DNA from: Bacteroides sp. M10
GTDB lineage: Bacteria > Bacteroidota > Bacteroidia > Bacteroidales > Bacteroidaceae
Assembly: GCF_014334015.1 (NCBI RefSeq)
Contig: NZ_CP060488.1
Coordinates: forward strand, 1,384,501 to 1,448,500
DNA: 64,000 nt
Reading direction: 5' to 3'
The position numbers and the translations under genes were made by a program. Positions within the stretch are counted from its first letter, which is position 1. Each line of letters begins with the position of its first letter. This document shows, one piece after another, positions 45,601-54,990 of this stretch. The notes beneath the pieces were generated by a model that was not told the origin of the DNA, ran no database searches, and saw only the letters and a program-made list of their open reading frames with translations.

Positions 45601-46760
45601 TCTCCGAACTTGCTATCTTCGTGCCTGCCAGACTGAACAAGTATAAGGACCCGGAAATAAAATACCTCACCGTATCCATTCAGGACAACGGTGTCGGCAT
45701 TGATCCCGACGAACTGGAGAAAATCTTCCGTCCTTTCTATCAGGTAGCACAAAACGAACATTCCAAATCGGGAACGGGCATCGGACTAAGTCTAAGCAAA
45801 GCCATTATAGAAATGCACCACGGAGTGGTATGGGCAGACAACGCTCCCGACTCCGGCGCAGTCTTCCAATTTGTCCTGCCTATCGACAAAAACGGTTTCG
45901 ACCCGGAAACGATGGTAGAATCATCCTCCAACGAAACCGTATTATTTAATGTGGAACTTCCGGACACTGCTTTCGAAGCCGAGCATTCGGGCAAGAAGCA
46001 GGCCACGATTCTGATAGTAGAGGACAATCGCGACCTGAACAACTATATCTGTTCCTGTCTGGCGGATAAATACAACGTAATAGGAGTGACCAATGGTGAA
46101 GAAGCACTCGCCAAGGCCATCAACCTGCTGCCAAACCTGATTATCACCGACCTGATGATGCCGAAAATGAACGGTATCGAACTGATCCGGCAACTGAAGA
46201 AAGACATGAATACCAGCCATATCCCTATCATCATGGTCACTGCCAAGACGGGTACAAACGATATTAAAGAGGGATACGCCGCCGGAGCGGACGAGTACAT
46301 CACCAAACCTTTCGACGCTTCGATATTGAAAGTCAGAGTGGACAACATCATCCAAAGTCGGGAAAGGCTGAAAGACCTGTACAGCAAAAACTTCTCGCTC
46401 GAATCCCTGGGAGTGGATATGACATCTGTGGACGAGAAATTTATGCAGAACTTGTATGCCACTTTGCAGCAGAACATTGCCAACTCCGACCTGAACCTGG
46501 ATGCTTTCTGCAGAGAACTCGGTTTAAGTAAATCGAACCTCTACCGGAAAATAAAACAGATCACCGGATATTCGCCGAATGAATTTATCCGCAACTTCCG
46601 GTTGGAAACTGCTGCCAAGATGTTGAAAGAAACAGATATGACAATTACAGAAGTATATTGTGCGGTGGGTTATAACAGTCTGGCCTATTTCTCCAATTGC
46701 TTCAAGGCATTGTATGGCGTTTCACCAACCGAGTTCAAGAACAAAGCGGAGGGAAAATAA
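42684..46760 (+). CDS. hybrid two-component system regulator (HTCS) of PUL 2
   Basis: 1358 residues. Signal peptide (1-19, LFANQ), periplasmic double propeller of Reg_prop blades (YIWFGTRNGLNKFNG, NLWIGTENG, NIWLGNDTHG, TIWIGTYAGG), Y_Y_Y domain (about 700-770), membrane helix (about 778-800), HisKA with H836 in NFSHELRTPLTL, HATPase with N-box YFNFLSNAFKN (about 947), receiver with D1156 in IITDLMMPKMNG, and AraC-type DNA-binding domain (about 1270-1358). It lies upstream of and co-oriented with the SusC-SusD-GH3-GH95-GH88 operon, its most likely target. The propeller differs clearly from that of the first HTCS, implying a different signal oligosaccharide. Confidence 0.96.
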   Translation: MKRLFCTLLLAISVQFLFANQPYHFSHLSVKDGLSQLNVTCIYQDKLGYIWFGTRNGLNKFNGNSFEVYWNHADDPHSISSNIINCMAEDAEGNLWIGTENGLNMLDKNKNEFKRYHINQQENKDKNKITSLCLDQQGTLWVGAASEGLFAYTPQGDSLKNISTKELKGNWVNDIIERDHKLYIASYNKGLLIYDLQQQAVVRSFQQNSESLPIPSNRIRKVHIDRKGNIWLGNDTHGVYVIKHDPAEVVCYNTRNGLSNNNVRCINESPSGEIWIGTFDGLNILNPVTNRIQTYRYGTQGTLSHHSIYSILFDRMQTIWIGTYAGGISYYNPYGHLFDFYSPSSSLNKTLGILGPAIEHDGTLYIGAEGGGLITFDLEQQTFQQYILPHNPGESMQSVIKTVYYDKNRILCGTSIGEIYEFNLHNHHFSLIFQNNDRNPIYHISKSISGELIVGSTSPKEGLMFISDIPSLHVQTEFAVKGEGTFRFASVICVCEISNDVFLIGTKEKGLFFYDKINHSLLSYNHTNGLTAKHISSILKDRSGRIWISSMDGGLSEFNITTEQFTTYNEKSGLQSNQVCKVVEGADNSLWISTLNGISRLDLRTRSITNYNKESGIQIQEFSPCAGFRLSDNRIFFAGNNGFTLFNPNDIVTNPNVPPIILDKLYINNKLVCPNDKENVLQENISTQKKIVLNHNQTNITIEYCALNYIFNSKNEYSYKLEGFDSDWNKVGNRRTAYYTNIPAGTYHFIVKGSNNDGIWNEQGATLEIVVLPPLWKTWWAYLIYSAVAIALIAFIIRYFTEKKRLQNNIRLKQMEAEVHEEFYQERNRLFTNFSHELRTPLTLIMAPLEEFVRRTDLVDDVHYKSQLMLRNAQRLLRIVNNLMDLQKNESGTMKLQVSEHDIVKFTHEAVSSFQDLALYRNIHLRFKHAVDEQPVWFDWNLLEKVYFNFLSNAFKNVPDGGSIRVELNVKSLSELAIFVPARLNKYKDPEIKYLTVSIQDNGVGIDPDELEKIFRPFYQVAQNEHSKSGTGIGLSLSKAIIEMHHGVVWADNAPDSGAVFQFVLPIDKNGFDPETMVESSSNETVLFNVELPDTAFEAEHSGKKQATILIVEDNRDLNNYICSCLADKYNVIGVTNGEEALAKAINLLPNLIITDLMMPKMNGIELIRQLKKDMNTSHIPIIMVTAKTGTNDIKEGYAAGADEYITKPFDASILKVRVDNIIQSRERLKDLYSKNFSLESLGVDMTSVDEKFMQNLYATLQQNIANSDLNLDAFCRELGLSKSNLYRKIKQITGYSPNEFIRNFRLETAAKMLKETDMTITEVYCAVGYNSLAYFSNCFKALYGVSPTEFKNKAEGK

Positions 46761-46837
46761 CGCCTACTGTCATCCTTCAAAACGATTAAATGTTTGATTG
46801 TTGCACCGTAACAGATTATTATTTCATCATTGTATCT

Positions 46838-47013
46838 AAGGTTTTTCAGTGCAGAGATTAAGGATTTTCAGTGCAGGAATTAGTGAGCTTTTATGCAGTC
46901 GGGTAGTCGTCCCGTTGTAAGGGGATAATAGTCACCTTATAGAATGATAAATATCACCTTATAAGATGACATTAGTCACTTTATAATATGACTATCTGTC
47001 TTTAGAAGGATGA
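46838..47013. repeat. array of eight degenerate 22-bp units
   Basis: Units begin at 46838, 46860, 46882, 46904, 46926, 46948, 46970 and 46992, exactly 22 bp apart. Units 1-2 share a core like ttttcagtgcag. Units 5-7 share an imperfect palindrome close to tcaccttataagatga. Neighbouring units resemble each other more than distant ones. The period equals that of the array at 4675-4872, though the core sequences differ. No gene covers it. Confidence 0.8.
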
Positions 47014-47325
47014 GAAACTCTAAAGATACAAAATTAAACAGTAAAAAGCAAGAGGGAGACTGGAAATATTGCCTCATCGGCGGAACGGATGGATTGCATT
47101 TCCGCACGTTAGTTTGTAATATTCCACCATACGTTTGTAAAATGACGTATTTTTCAGGGAGTGTCCGTTTTTACAAGCATTAGAATAGCCTGTGTAATCG
47201 ACTCTCGTCGGAACGTCCTATTTTTGAGTCAGAAAAACATCGTCGGAGTTTTATCTCTGCGATCGAAGTAGTTATCAGAAATAGAACAGAAATCTTTTAT
47301 TTAACAATTTATTAAACTAATATTT
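47014..47325. promoter_or_regulatory. regulatory region of the second SusCD operon
   Basis: The gap between the 22-bp array and the SusC start holds a direct repeat gtttgtaa at 47112-47119 and 47133-47140 (21 bp apart) and a -7 box tatttttg at 47219-47226. The repeats lie about 80-100 bp upstream of the -7 box, a plausible site for HTCS binding (inference). No -33 box is obvious, consistent with an activator-dependent promoter. Confidence 0.45.
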
Positions 47326-50300
47326 ATGAAACAGAAAGTAGCTTTCATGCTATTGGTTATTTCGTTCTGGTGTGCATCTGCTATTCAAGCACAGACGGGA
47401 AGCCAAATTACAGGTAAAGTTGTCGATGCCTCCGGGGAACTCGCAGGAGTCAGTGTGGTGGTAAAAGGAACAACAAATGGAGTGACTACAAACATGGACG
47501 GCGAATTCAAATTGGGAAACGTAAAATCCGGCGACGTTCTGAAATTCTCTTTTGTAGGTTATAAAACCCAGGAAGTGAAAGTGGGCAATAAGAAAAGATT
47601 CGATATTGTAATGGAAGAAGATGCCCAGACATTGGAAGAGGTAACTGTAGTGGCTGTGGGTTACGGTGACGTCAGAAGGCGGGATCTGACCGGTTCTATC
47701 GGCAAAGCTAATATAAGCGATATGACGAAAACCCCGGTAAACAATATCGCGGAGAGTCTGGGTGGCCGTATTGCCGGTGTACAGGTGACTTCTACCGACG
47801 GAGCTTTGGGGGATAACTTCAATATCGTCATCCGCGGAGCGGGTTCGCTGACGCAAAGCACGGCTCCTCTCTATGTAATAGATGGATTCCCGCAGGAAAG
47901 TTCCAGCATGAGCGCCCTCAATCCGAATGACATCGCATCTATCGACATCTTGAAAGATGCGTCCGCCACAGCTATTTACGGTTCGCGCGGTGCCAATGGT
48001 GTCGTTATCATCACTACCAAACAGGGACAGGCTAGCAAGGCGAAAGTAACTTATAACGGAAGCGTCAGCATAAGCAAAGTCAACAAAACGATGGATATGA
48101 TGAGCGGTTATGATTTCGCTTTGTTACAACAGGAAATCATGTCGGCAGACGACTTCTCCAATTATTATCTGAAAAATGGCGTCACCCTGGAAGATTACAA
48201 AACTTTTAGAGATTATGACTGGCAGGATGAAATCTACCGTACAGCCGTCAGCCACAATCACTATGTGGGATTGAACGGCGGTAGCGACAAGATGAAATAT
48301 TCGGCTTCGCTCTCTTACAGCAATCAGCAGGGTATTGTTATCAATACGGATTTGAGCCGTTATCAGGGACGTTTCAATTTCAGCCAGCAAATCAATAAGA
48401 AGATAAAGGTAAATGCGAATGCGAATTTCGCCAGTAACGTGCAGAACGGAGTCAGTCCGTCGGCACAGGCTTCGTCGATGTCTCATTCCTTATTATACAG
48501 TGTTTGGGGATACCGTCCGGTTTCTCCGTCGGGTTCCGACCTGTTGGCGGCCATGTATGATGAAGATGTGTCGATGAGCGATGACTATCGTTTCAATCCG
48601 GTACTTTCCGCACGGAATGAATACCGTCGCAACACGACTAATCACCTGCAAGCTAACTTAGGAGTGGAATGGGAAATTATCAAGAACCTGAAATTCAAGA
48701 CTACCGCCGGATATACGGGACGGGACATCAAAAGAGAAGAGTTCAACGGCAGTCAGACCCGTACAGGTAACTCGCATCCTAAGAATACACAAAGCAAGGG
48801 TATCAATGCCAAGCTGACTCAACAGGAAACCAGAAATTACCTGAATGAGAATACGTTGACTTATCAGTTCAACAAGAACAAACACAGTTTCAACGCCCTG
48901 GCCGGTCTGACTTTCCAGAAATATTCCGACTATACGACCAGCATCACGCAGGATTACATCACGAACGAATCTTTCGGCATGGCTGGTATCGGTAAGAGTG
49001 AAGCTACTCCGACAACTACCGCATCGCTGGGCGACAATGCTATGATGTCTTACTTCACCCGTTTCAATTACAATTATAAATCAAAATATTACGCAAACTT
49101 TACCATACGTGCCGACGGCTCTTCCAAGTTTGCCAAGGATAATCGCTGGGGATACTTCCCGTCCGGTTCGCTGGCATGGACTTTTTCACGTGAGAGTTTT
49201 GTAAGCGGGAATCTTCCCTGGCTGTCAAACGGTAAATTACGCGCAAGCTGGGGTCTGACGGGTAACAACCGCATCGGAAATTATGATTATATGGCGCAGC
49301 TGATTACACACAGCGACTACTATAAATATCCGTGGGACAGCTCTTTCACTACCGGTTATGTACTGAATTCCATGGCCAACCCCAGCCTGAAATGGGAGAC
49401 GACCGAACAGTTCGACCTCGGTATCGATCTGGGCTTCCTCAAAGGCCGCATCAACCTGACACTGGACTACTATATCAAAACGACCAAAGACCTGTTATTG
49501 AACGCGGAAGTTCCGGCAAGTTCGGGTTATGCCACAGCAACACTGAATATCGGTAAGCTGCGTAACAAAGGTTTTGAAATCACCCTGGAAAGCACCAATA
49601 TCACAACGAAAAACTTCACATGGAGCTCTAACTTCAACATTGCATTCAACAATAATGAAATTATCGCCCTCAACTCCGGACAGAAAGAAATGCTTAGCTA
49701 CGTCAGATGGGACAATGCCTACAACAATATGCCTGCTTATATCAGCCGCGTAGGTGAATCTGCCGGAAAACTGTATGGCTACATCTACGAGGGTACTTAC
49801 AAGTACGACGATTTCAACCAGACCACTAATTCGGACGGCTCCATATCATACAAACTGAAAGACGGAATCCCCAGAATCTCCGACAGTGTGCAACCGGGTG
49901 ACCCCAGATACAAGAAACTGTCCAACGACGGAACCAACAAAATCACCGACGACGACCGTACCATTATCGGCAACGGACAACCGAAACACACGGGAGGATT
50001 CACCAACAACTTTGTCTATAAGAACTGGGACTTGAACATCTTCCTGCAATGGAGCTATGGAAACGATATTCTGAATGCAAACAGAATGGTTTTCGAAAAC
50101 CCGAGCAACCGGACCAATACGAATATGTTCGCCTCTTACAACAACCGCTGGAGCGCAGCCAATCCTACCAGTGACATGCCGAGAGCGAAAGCTCTGGACG
50201 CCAAACATTACAGTTCTCTGTACGTGGAAGACGGCTCTTTCCTGAAGTTAAAGACCATCTCTTTAGGATACAACTTAGGAAGAAAAACGCTCTACAAACT

Positions 50301-50475
50301 GGGTATTCAGGCAGCCAGAGTGTACTTCTCCGCTGAAAATATAGCCACCCTCTCGGGATATTCCGGTTCAGACCCGGAAGTTTCCGTCCGCAACAGCGTA
50401 TTGACTCCCGGATTCGACTGGTCTTCCTGCCCGCGTTCATTCAATGCATCATTTGGCGTAAACATAACATTTTAA
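47326..50475 (+). CDS. SusC/RagA-family TonB-dependent transporter
   Basis: 1049 residues. Signal peptide to AIQAQ (about 23). CarboxypepD_reg-like domain (about 28-110: LAGVSVVVKGTTNGVTTN, FSFVGYKTQEV), TonB-box region LEEVTVVAVGYGDVRRRD, plug with IASIDILKDASATAIYGSRG, then a barrel ending in VNITF. It is the first gene of the PUL 2 operon, 12 bp before its SusD partner, and should import oligosaccharides released from a uronic-acid-containing glycan. Confidence 0.96.
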   Translation: MKQKVAFMLLVISFWCASAIQAQTGSQITGKVVDASGELAGVSVVVKGTTNGVTTNMDGEFKLGNVKSGDVLKFSFVGYKTQEVKVGNKKRFDIVMEEDAQTLEEVTVVAVGYGDVRRRDLTGSIGKANISDMTKTPVNNIAESLGGRIAGVQVTSTDGALGDNFNIVIRGAGSLTQSTAPLYVIDGFPQESSSMSALNPNDIASIDILKDASATAIYGSRGANGVVIITTKQGQASKAKVTYNGSVSISKVNKTMDMMSGYDFALLQQEIMSADDFSNYYLKNGVTLEDYKTFRDYDWQDEIYRTAVSHNHYVGLNGGSDKMKYSASLSYSNQQGIVINTDLSRYQGRFNFSQQINKKIKVNANANFASNVQNGVSPSAQASSMSHSLLYSVWGYRPVSPSGSDLLAAMYDEDVSMSDDYRFNPVLSARNEYRRNTTNHLQANLGVEWEIIKNLKFKTTAGYTGRDIKREEFNGSQTRTGNSHPKNTQSKGINAKLTQQETRNYLNENTLTYQFNKNKHSFNALAGLTFQKYSDYTTSITQDYITNESFGMAGIGKSEATPTTTASLGDNAMMSYFTRFNYNYKSKYYANFTIRADGSSKFAKDNRWGYFPSGSLAWTFSRESFVSGNLPWLSNGKLRASWGLTGNNRIGNYDYMAQLITHSDYYKYPWDSSFTTGYVLNSMANPSLKWETTEQFDLGIDLGFLKGRINLTLDYYIKTTKDLLLNAEVPASSGYATATLNIGKLRNKGFEITLESTNITTKNFTWSSNFNIAFNNNEIIALNSGQKEMLSYVRWDNAYNNMPAYISRVGESAGKLYGYIYEGTYKYDDFNQTTNSDGSISYKLKDGIPRISDSVQPGDPRYKKLSNDGTNKITDDDRTIIGNGQPKHTGGFTNNFVYKNWDLNIFLQWSYGNDILNANRMVFENPSNRTNTNMFASYNNRWSAANPTSDMPRAKALDAKHYSSLYVEDGSFLKLKTISLGYNLGRKTLYKLGIQAARVYFSAENIATLSGYSGSDPEVSVRNSVLTPGFDWSSCPRSFNASFGVNITF

Positions 50476-50487
50476 AGAGTATTCAAC

Positions 50488-52098
50488 ATGAAAAAGATAT
50501 ATCGCAATTTAAAGACCGCTGTACTGGCATTAGGATGTATGTCCTTACTACTGTCATCCTGTTCAGACTTCCTGGATAGAAACCCGCATGATTTCGTCTC
50601 TCCCGAAATCTTCTACAAAAATGAAAGTGACTGTATGATGGCACTGGCCGGAGTTTATTGGACACTGGCTACCGACCATGTATACGGTGAGAGGTACTCG
50701 AATATCCTATCCAATACCGACGACTTGAGTTACTATGCCCGCCTGAACCAAAGCGGTCAGGTTTATACCAACTCACACAATTCAAGTAATAATGATATTT
50801 ACCAGACGTGGACGCAGCTCTATTCTGGTATCAACAACGCCAACGTATTATTGGACAATATCGATGCAGCCAACATTCCGGATGCAGCCGTGAAGAACCG
50901 CATTAAGGGGGAAGCCAAATTCCTGCGTGCCTACTACCACTTTCTGCTTGTACAGAGCTGGTATGAAGTACCCATCCGCACGGAAACCGTGACCGACATC
51001 AATAACAGTTCCCTTGCGGCAACTCCGCATGCAGAAGCCATTGACTGGATTATCAAGGAGATGGAAGACTGCATCGACCTGGTGGATGACTCCAAATACG
51101 ATCTGTCTCCATCACACGTCAAAAAGACAACTGTTCAAGGCATATTGGCACGCGTCTGCTTATGGCGTGCCGGATCGCCCTCCAATGGCGGCAAGGAGTT
51201 TTATGAAAAAGCGGCCAAGTATGCCAAGGCTGTATATGACTCGCATAAGCACAAGCTATATCAGGGAGATATTTATGCGATCTGGAAAAACATCGCTTCC
51301 GACAAGTATGATACGGAATACAATGAAAGTATGTGGGAAGTGGAATTCATCGGTACCCGCGTGGACGGCAAGTTTACCTACTCACGCATAGGAAACACTA
51401 TCGGAAACTGGCAGGAAAACACTTCTGCTACCGGTAAGGGATATGCCTACGGGTTCTATTGCGGTTCATTGATCTTATGGGATTTGTTCGAGAAAAACCC
51501 CGGTGACTTACGTCGTGACTTATCAATGGCTACTTACAAACTCAACACCAGCGACGCTGCGGTATACTGGAAAGATACGGAAATCGTGACACGCCGTTGC
51601 GGCAAATACCGCAGGGAATGGACCACTACTTCTCCTAAAGAGAAGAACAACGACCAGATCAACTATCCGGTGCTGCGTTATGCCGATGTGCTGCTCATGC
51701 TGGCCGAAGCCGAGAACGAAGCCGGTAAAGCTCCTACTGACCTGGCCTACGATGCAATCAATGAGGTGCGCGAACGTGCCGGAATTGATAAAGTGGAGAA
51801 CCTGTCATACGCGGAATTCCAACAGGAAGTGCGCGACGAAAGAGCCCGTGAACTCTGTTTCGAGAGCCTGCGCAAGTACGACCTTATCCGCTGGGGAATT
51901 TATTATGATGCCGCTCATAACAAACTGACTGAAGCCACGAACGACAAACGGTGGACTACCAGCGGGTATTATAAAGCAGCTAAAGAATATGCAGCCAATA
52001 CGGAAGAAAGGCATCAGTTCCTGCCTATTCCGATGAAAGAATTGGGAGTGAACTTACTTCTGAAACAAAACTCTTATTGGAGTAACACAGCAGAATAG
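50488..52098 (+). CDS. SusD/RagB-family glycan-binding lipoprotein
   Basis: 536 residues. Lipobox LLLSSC (C25) then SDFLDRNP. SusD blocks: EAKFLRAYYHFLLVQSWYEVP, DVLLMLAEAENEAG, ELCFESLRKYDLIRWG and HQFLPIPMKELGVN. It lies 12 bp downstream of the SusC gene and 46 bp before the GH3 gene, in one operon. It binds the target glycan and closes the SusC barrel. Confidence 0.96.
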   Translation: MKKIYRNLKTAVLALGCMSLLLSSCSDFLDRNPHDFVSPEIFYKNESDCMMALAGVYWTLATDHVYGERYSNILSNTDDLSYYARLNQSGQVYTNSHNSSNNDIYQTWTQLYSGINNANVLLDNIDAANIPDAAVKNRIKGEAKFLRAYYHFLLVQSWYEVPIRTETVTDINNSSLAATPHAEAIDWIIKEMEDCIDLVDDSKYDLSPSHVKKTTVQGILARVCLWRAGSPSNGGKEFYEKAAKYAKAVYDSHKHKLYQGDIYAIWKNIASDKYDTEYNESMWEVEFIGTRVDGKFTYSRIGNTIGNWQENTSATGKGYAYGFYCGSLILWDLFEKNPGDLRRDLSMATYKLNTSDAAVYWKDTEIVTRRCGKYRREWTTTSPKEKNNDQINYPVLRYADVLLMLAEAENEAGKAPTDLAYDAINEVRERAGIDKVENLSYAEFQQEVRDERARELCFESLRKYDLIRWGIYYDAAHNKLTEATNDKRWTTSGYYKAAKEYAANTEERHQFLPIPMKELGVNLLLKQNSYWSNTAE

Positions 52099-52144
52099 TC
52101 TTATCTCCCGTTTTGAGAAACATTATACCCCCAACAGAAAAACC

Positions 52145-54985
52145 ATGAAACAGCTATTAATTACAGTCCTTTTGTCAGGAAGTTGCGGATTTCTTGCTGC
52201 ACAGAAAACAGTTAAAACACCTGCCATATATAAACCTATCCGTACCGAGATGTATAAAAAGGGATGGATAGACTTTAACAAGAACGGGGTGAAGGACATC
52301 TATGAAGATCCTTCAGCACCTGTCGATGCACGCATCGAGGATCTGCTCAAGCAGATGACGCTGGAAGAAAAGACCTGTCAGATGGTCACTCTGTATGGGT
52401 ATAAGAGGGTATTAAAGGATGATCTGCCCACTCCTGAATGGAAGAACCAGTTGTGGAAAGATGGTATCGGAGCCATTGACGAGCACCTGAACGGATTTCA
52501 ACAATGGGGACTTCCTCCATCGGACAATGAATATGTCTGGCCTGCTTCCCGTCATGCGTGGGCGTTGAATGAGGTGCAGCGGTTCTTTATAGAAGAAACC
52601 CGGTTGGGTATTCCTACCGATTTCACCAACGAAGGGATTCGTGGGGTAGAAAGTTACAAAGCAACGAACTTTCCTACTCAACTCGGATTAGGACATACCT
52701 GGAATCGGGAACTCATCCGCCAGGTCGGTGTTATCACCGGACGGGAAGCCCGTATGCTGGGGTATACCAATGTTTACGCACCCATACTCGATGTGGGGCG
52801 CGACCAGCGGTGGGGACGTTATGAAGAAGTGTACGGGGAGTCTCCTTATCTGGTAGCCGAACTAGGCATTGAAATGGTGCGGGGGATGCAGCAGGATTAT
52901 CAGGTGGCTGCCACGGGAAAGCATTTCATCGCTTACAGTAATAACAAAGGCGGACGTGAAGGCATGTCCCGCGTTGATCCGCAGATGTCTCCGCGCGAGG
53001 TTGAGATGGTTCATGTTTATCCTTTCAAGCGGGTGATCCGTGAAGCGGGATTGCTGGGAGTGATGAGTTCTTACAATGATTATGACGGGTTTCCTATCCA
53101 AAGCAGCTATTACTGGCTGACTACCCGCCTGCGCGGAGAGATGGGATTTCGTGGATATGTTGTTTCCGACAGTGATGCTGTGGAGTATCTTTATACCAAA
53201 CATAATACTGCCAAGGATATGAAAGAGGCGGTAAGGCAAAGCGTAGAAGCCGGATTAAATGTCCGTTGCACGTTCCGCTCTCCCGATTCTTATGTATTGC
53301 CGTTGAGGGAATTAGTAAAAGAGGGGGGATTGAGTGAGGAGGTCATCAATGACCGGGTACGGGATATTCTGCGTGTCAAGTTTCTAGTCGGACTGTTCGA
53401 TCATCCGTATCAGACAGATTTGAAAGGGGCGGATGAAGAAGTGGAAAAAGCAGAAAACGAGGAAGTCGCCCTACAGGCTTCCCGGGAATCGATCGTACTG
53501 CTGAAAAACGATCAAGACGTGTTGCCGCTGGATATTTCAGGTATCAAGAAGATAGCGGTTTGCGGACCGAATGCGGATGAATGTTCTTATGCATTGGGAC
53601 ATTATGGGCCGTTGGCGGTAGAGGTGACTTCCGTACTGAAAGGTATTCAAGAGAAGACGGACGGGAAAGTGGAAGTGCTTTATAGCAAAGGATGCGAACT
53701 GGTAGATGCGAACTGGCCGGAATCGGAATTGATTGATTTTCCGCTGACGGAAGAAGAGCAAAAGGAAATAGACAGAGCTGTCAGTCAGGCAAAAGAGGCG
53801 GATGTAGCAGTAGTTGTATTGGGAGGCGGACAGCGTACGTGCGGAGAGAACAAATCCCGCAGTAGTCTCGATCTGCCGGGGAGGCAACTCGACCTGTTGA
53901 AAGCAGTAGTGGCTACGGGCAAACCTGTCGTACTGGTGCTTATCAACGGAAGACCTTTGTCTATTAACTGGGCTGACAAGTTTGTTCCCGCCATTCTCGA
54001 AGCGTGGTATCCGGGAGCGAAAGGTGGAAAAGCGGTAGCCGATGTGCTTTTCGGAGATTATAATCCGGGCGGTAAACTAACTGTCACTTTCCCGAAAACG
54101 GTCGGACAAATTCCTTTCAATTTCCCGTGCAAACCATCTTCTCAAATTGATGGGGGGAAGAATCCGGGAATGGATGGCAATATGTCACGTGCCAACGGTG
54201 CATTGTATGCTTTCGGATATGGCTTGAGTTATACCTCTTTCGAATATTCCGACCTGAAAATAACTCCGGCAGTTATCACTCCTAATCAAAAGACGTATGT
54301 CACCTGCAAAGTGACGAATACAGGCAAACGGGCAGGAGATGAAGTAGTACAACTCTATGTGCGCGATGTGTTGAGCAGCGTCACTACGTACGAGAAGAAC
54401 CTGGCCGGGTTTGAACGAATCCATCTGAAGCCAGGTGAAACAAAGGAAGTTTCTTTTCCCATTGACCGGAAGGCATTGGAGTTGCTGAACGCGGATATGC
54501 ATTGGGTAGTAGAGCCCGGTGATTTCACACTGATGGTAGGGGCTTCTTCTACGGATATTCGTCTGAACGGCACGTTAACAGTGGCTGACCGCATAAACGA
54601 CTCTACTCCGCAAAGCAAGGAAAACGAATCTCCAATAAGTGCAAGTACGAATCAGGAAATGGTGAATAACGTGGTGGATAACGACCTTACCACTTTTTGG
54701 GAGGGAAACAAAGGGGATTACATCACCTTTGCCTTACAGAACGAAGCGAAAGTGGATGGCATTTCCATTGCCTTTCATCGGGACAACGGACTGGAAACCG
54801 ATTTTGAAATACAGCTTTCCAGTGGTGGCGGACAGTTCCTGACGGTGTACTCCGGCACAGTGAAAGAGTATCATAAGCTGTTGAACTTTCCTTTCAAAGG
54901 AACTACTGCCAGCGACCTGCGTATCGTGTTAGGCAGTGACAGAGTGGGCATTACAGAAATCAAATTACCTCAAATTAGAAAATAA
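52145..54985 (+). CDS. glycoside hydrolase family 3 with C-terminal discoidin-like domain
   Basis: 946 residues with a signal peptide (to about 19, LAAQ). GH3 N-terminal barrel with the YAPILDVGRDQRWGRYEE and ATGKHFIAYSNNKGG blocks and nucleophile D342 in GYVVSDSDAVEYL. The alpha/beta sandwich domain follows (about 455-690: SIVLLKNDQDVLPL, VVLGGGQRTCGENKSRS, LNGRPLSIN-type segment), then an FN3-like domain (about 700-800). The last 130 or so residues (ASTNQEMVNNVVDNDLTTFW onward) resemble an F5/8 discoidin-type carbohydrate-binding domain, an addition to the usual three-domain form. It releases beta-linked glucose, xylose or similar sugars; exact specificity unknown. Third gene of the operon. 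Confidence 0.92.
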   Translation: MKQLLITVLLSGSCGFLAAQKTVKTPAIYKPIRTEMYKKGWIDFNKNGVKDIYEDPSAPVDARIEDLLKQMTLEEKTCQMVTLYGYKRVLKDDLPTPEWKNQLWKDGIGAIDEHLNGFQQWGLPPSDNEYVWPASRHAWALNEVQRFFIEETRLGIPTDFTNEGIRGVESYKATNFPTQLGLGHTWNRELIRQVGVITGREARMLGYTNVYAPILDVGRDQRWGRYEEVYGESPYLVAELGIEMVRGMQQDYQVAATGKHFIAYSNNKGGREGMSRVDPQMSPREVEMVHVYPFKRVIREAGLLGVMSSYNDYDGFPIQSSYYWLTTRLRGEMGFRGYVVSDSDAVEYLYTKHNTAKDMKEAVRQSVEAGLNVRCTFRSPDSYVLPLRELVKEGGLSEEVINDRVRDILRVKFLVGLFDHPYQTDLKGADEEVEKAENEEVALQASRESIVLLKNDQDVLPLDISGIKKIAVCGPNADECSYALGHYGPLAVEVTSVLKGIQEKTDGKVEVLYSKGCELVDANWPESELIDFPLTEEEQKEIDRAVSQAKEADVAVVVLGGGQRTCGENKSRSSLDLPGRQLDLLKAVVATGKPVVLVLINGRPLSINWADKFVPAILEAWYPGAKGGKAVADVLFGDYNPGGKLTVTFPKTVGQIPFNFPCKPSSQIDGGKNPGMDGNMSRANGALYAFGYGLSYTSFEYSDLKITPAVITPNQKTYVTCKVTNTGKRAGDEVVQLYVRDVLSSVTTYEKNLAGFERIHLKPGETKEVSFPIDRKALELLNADMHWVVEPGDFTLMVGASSTDIRLNGTLTVADRINDSTPQSKENESPISASTNQEMVNNVVDNDLTTFWEGNKGDYITFALQNEAKVDGISIAFHRDNGLETDFEIQLSSGGGQFLTVYSGTVKEYHKLLNFPFKGTTASDLRIVLGSDRVGITEIKLPQIRK

Positions 54986-54990
54986 GATAT

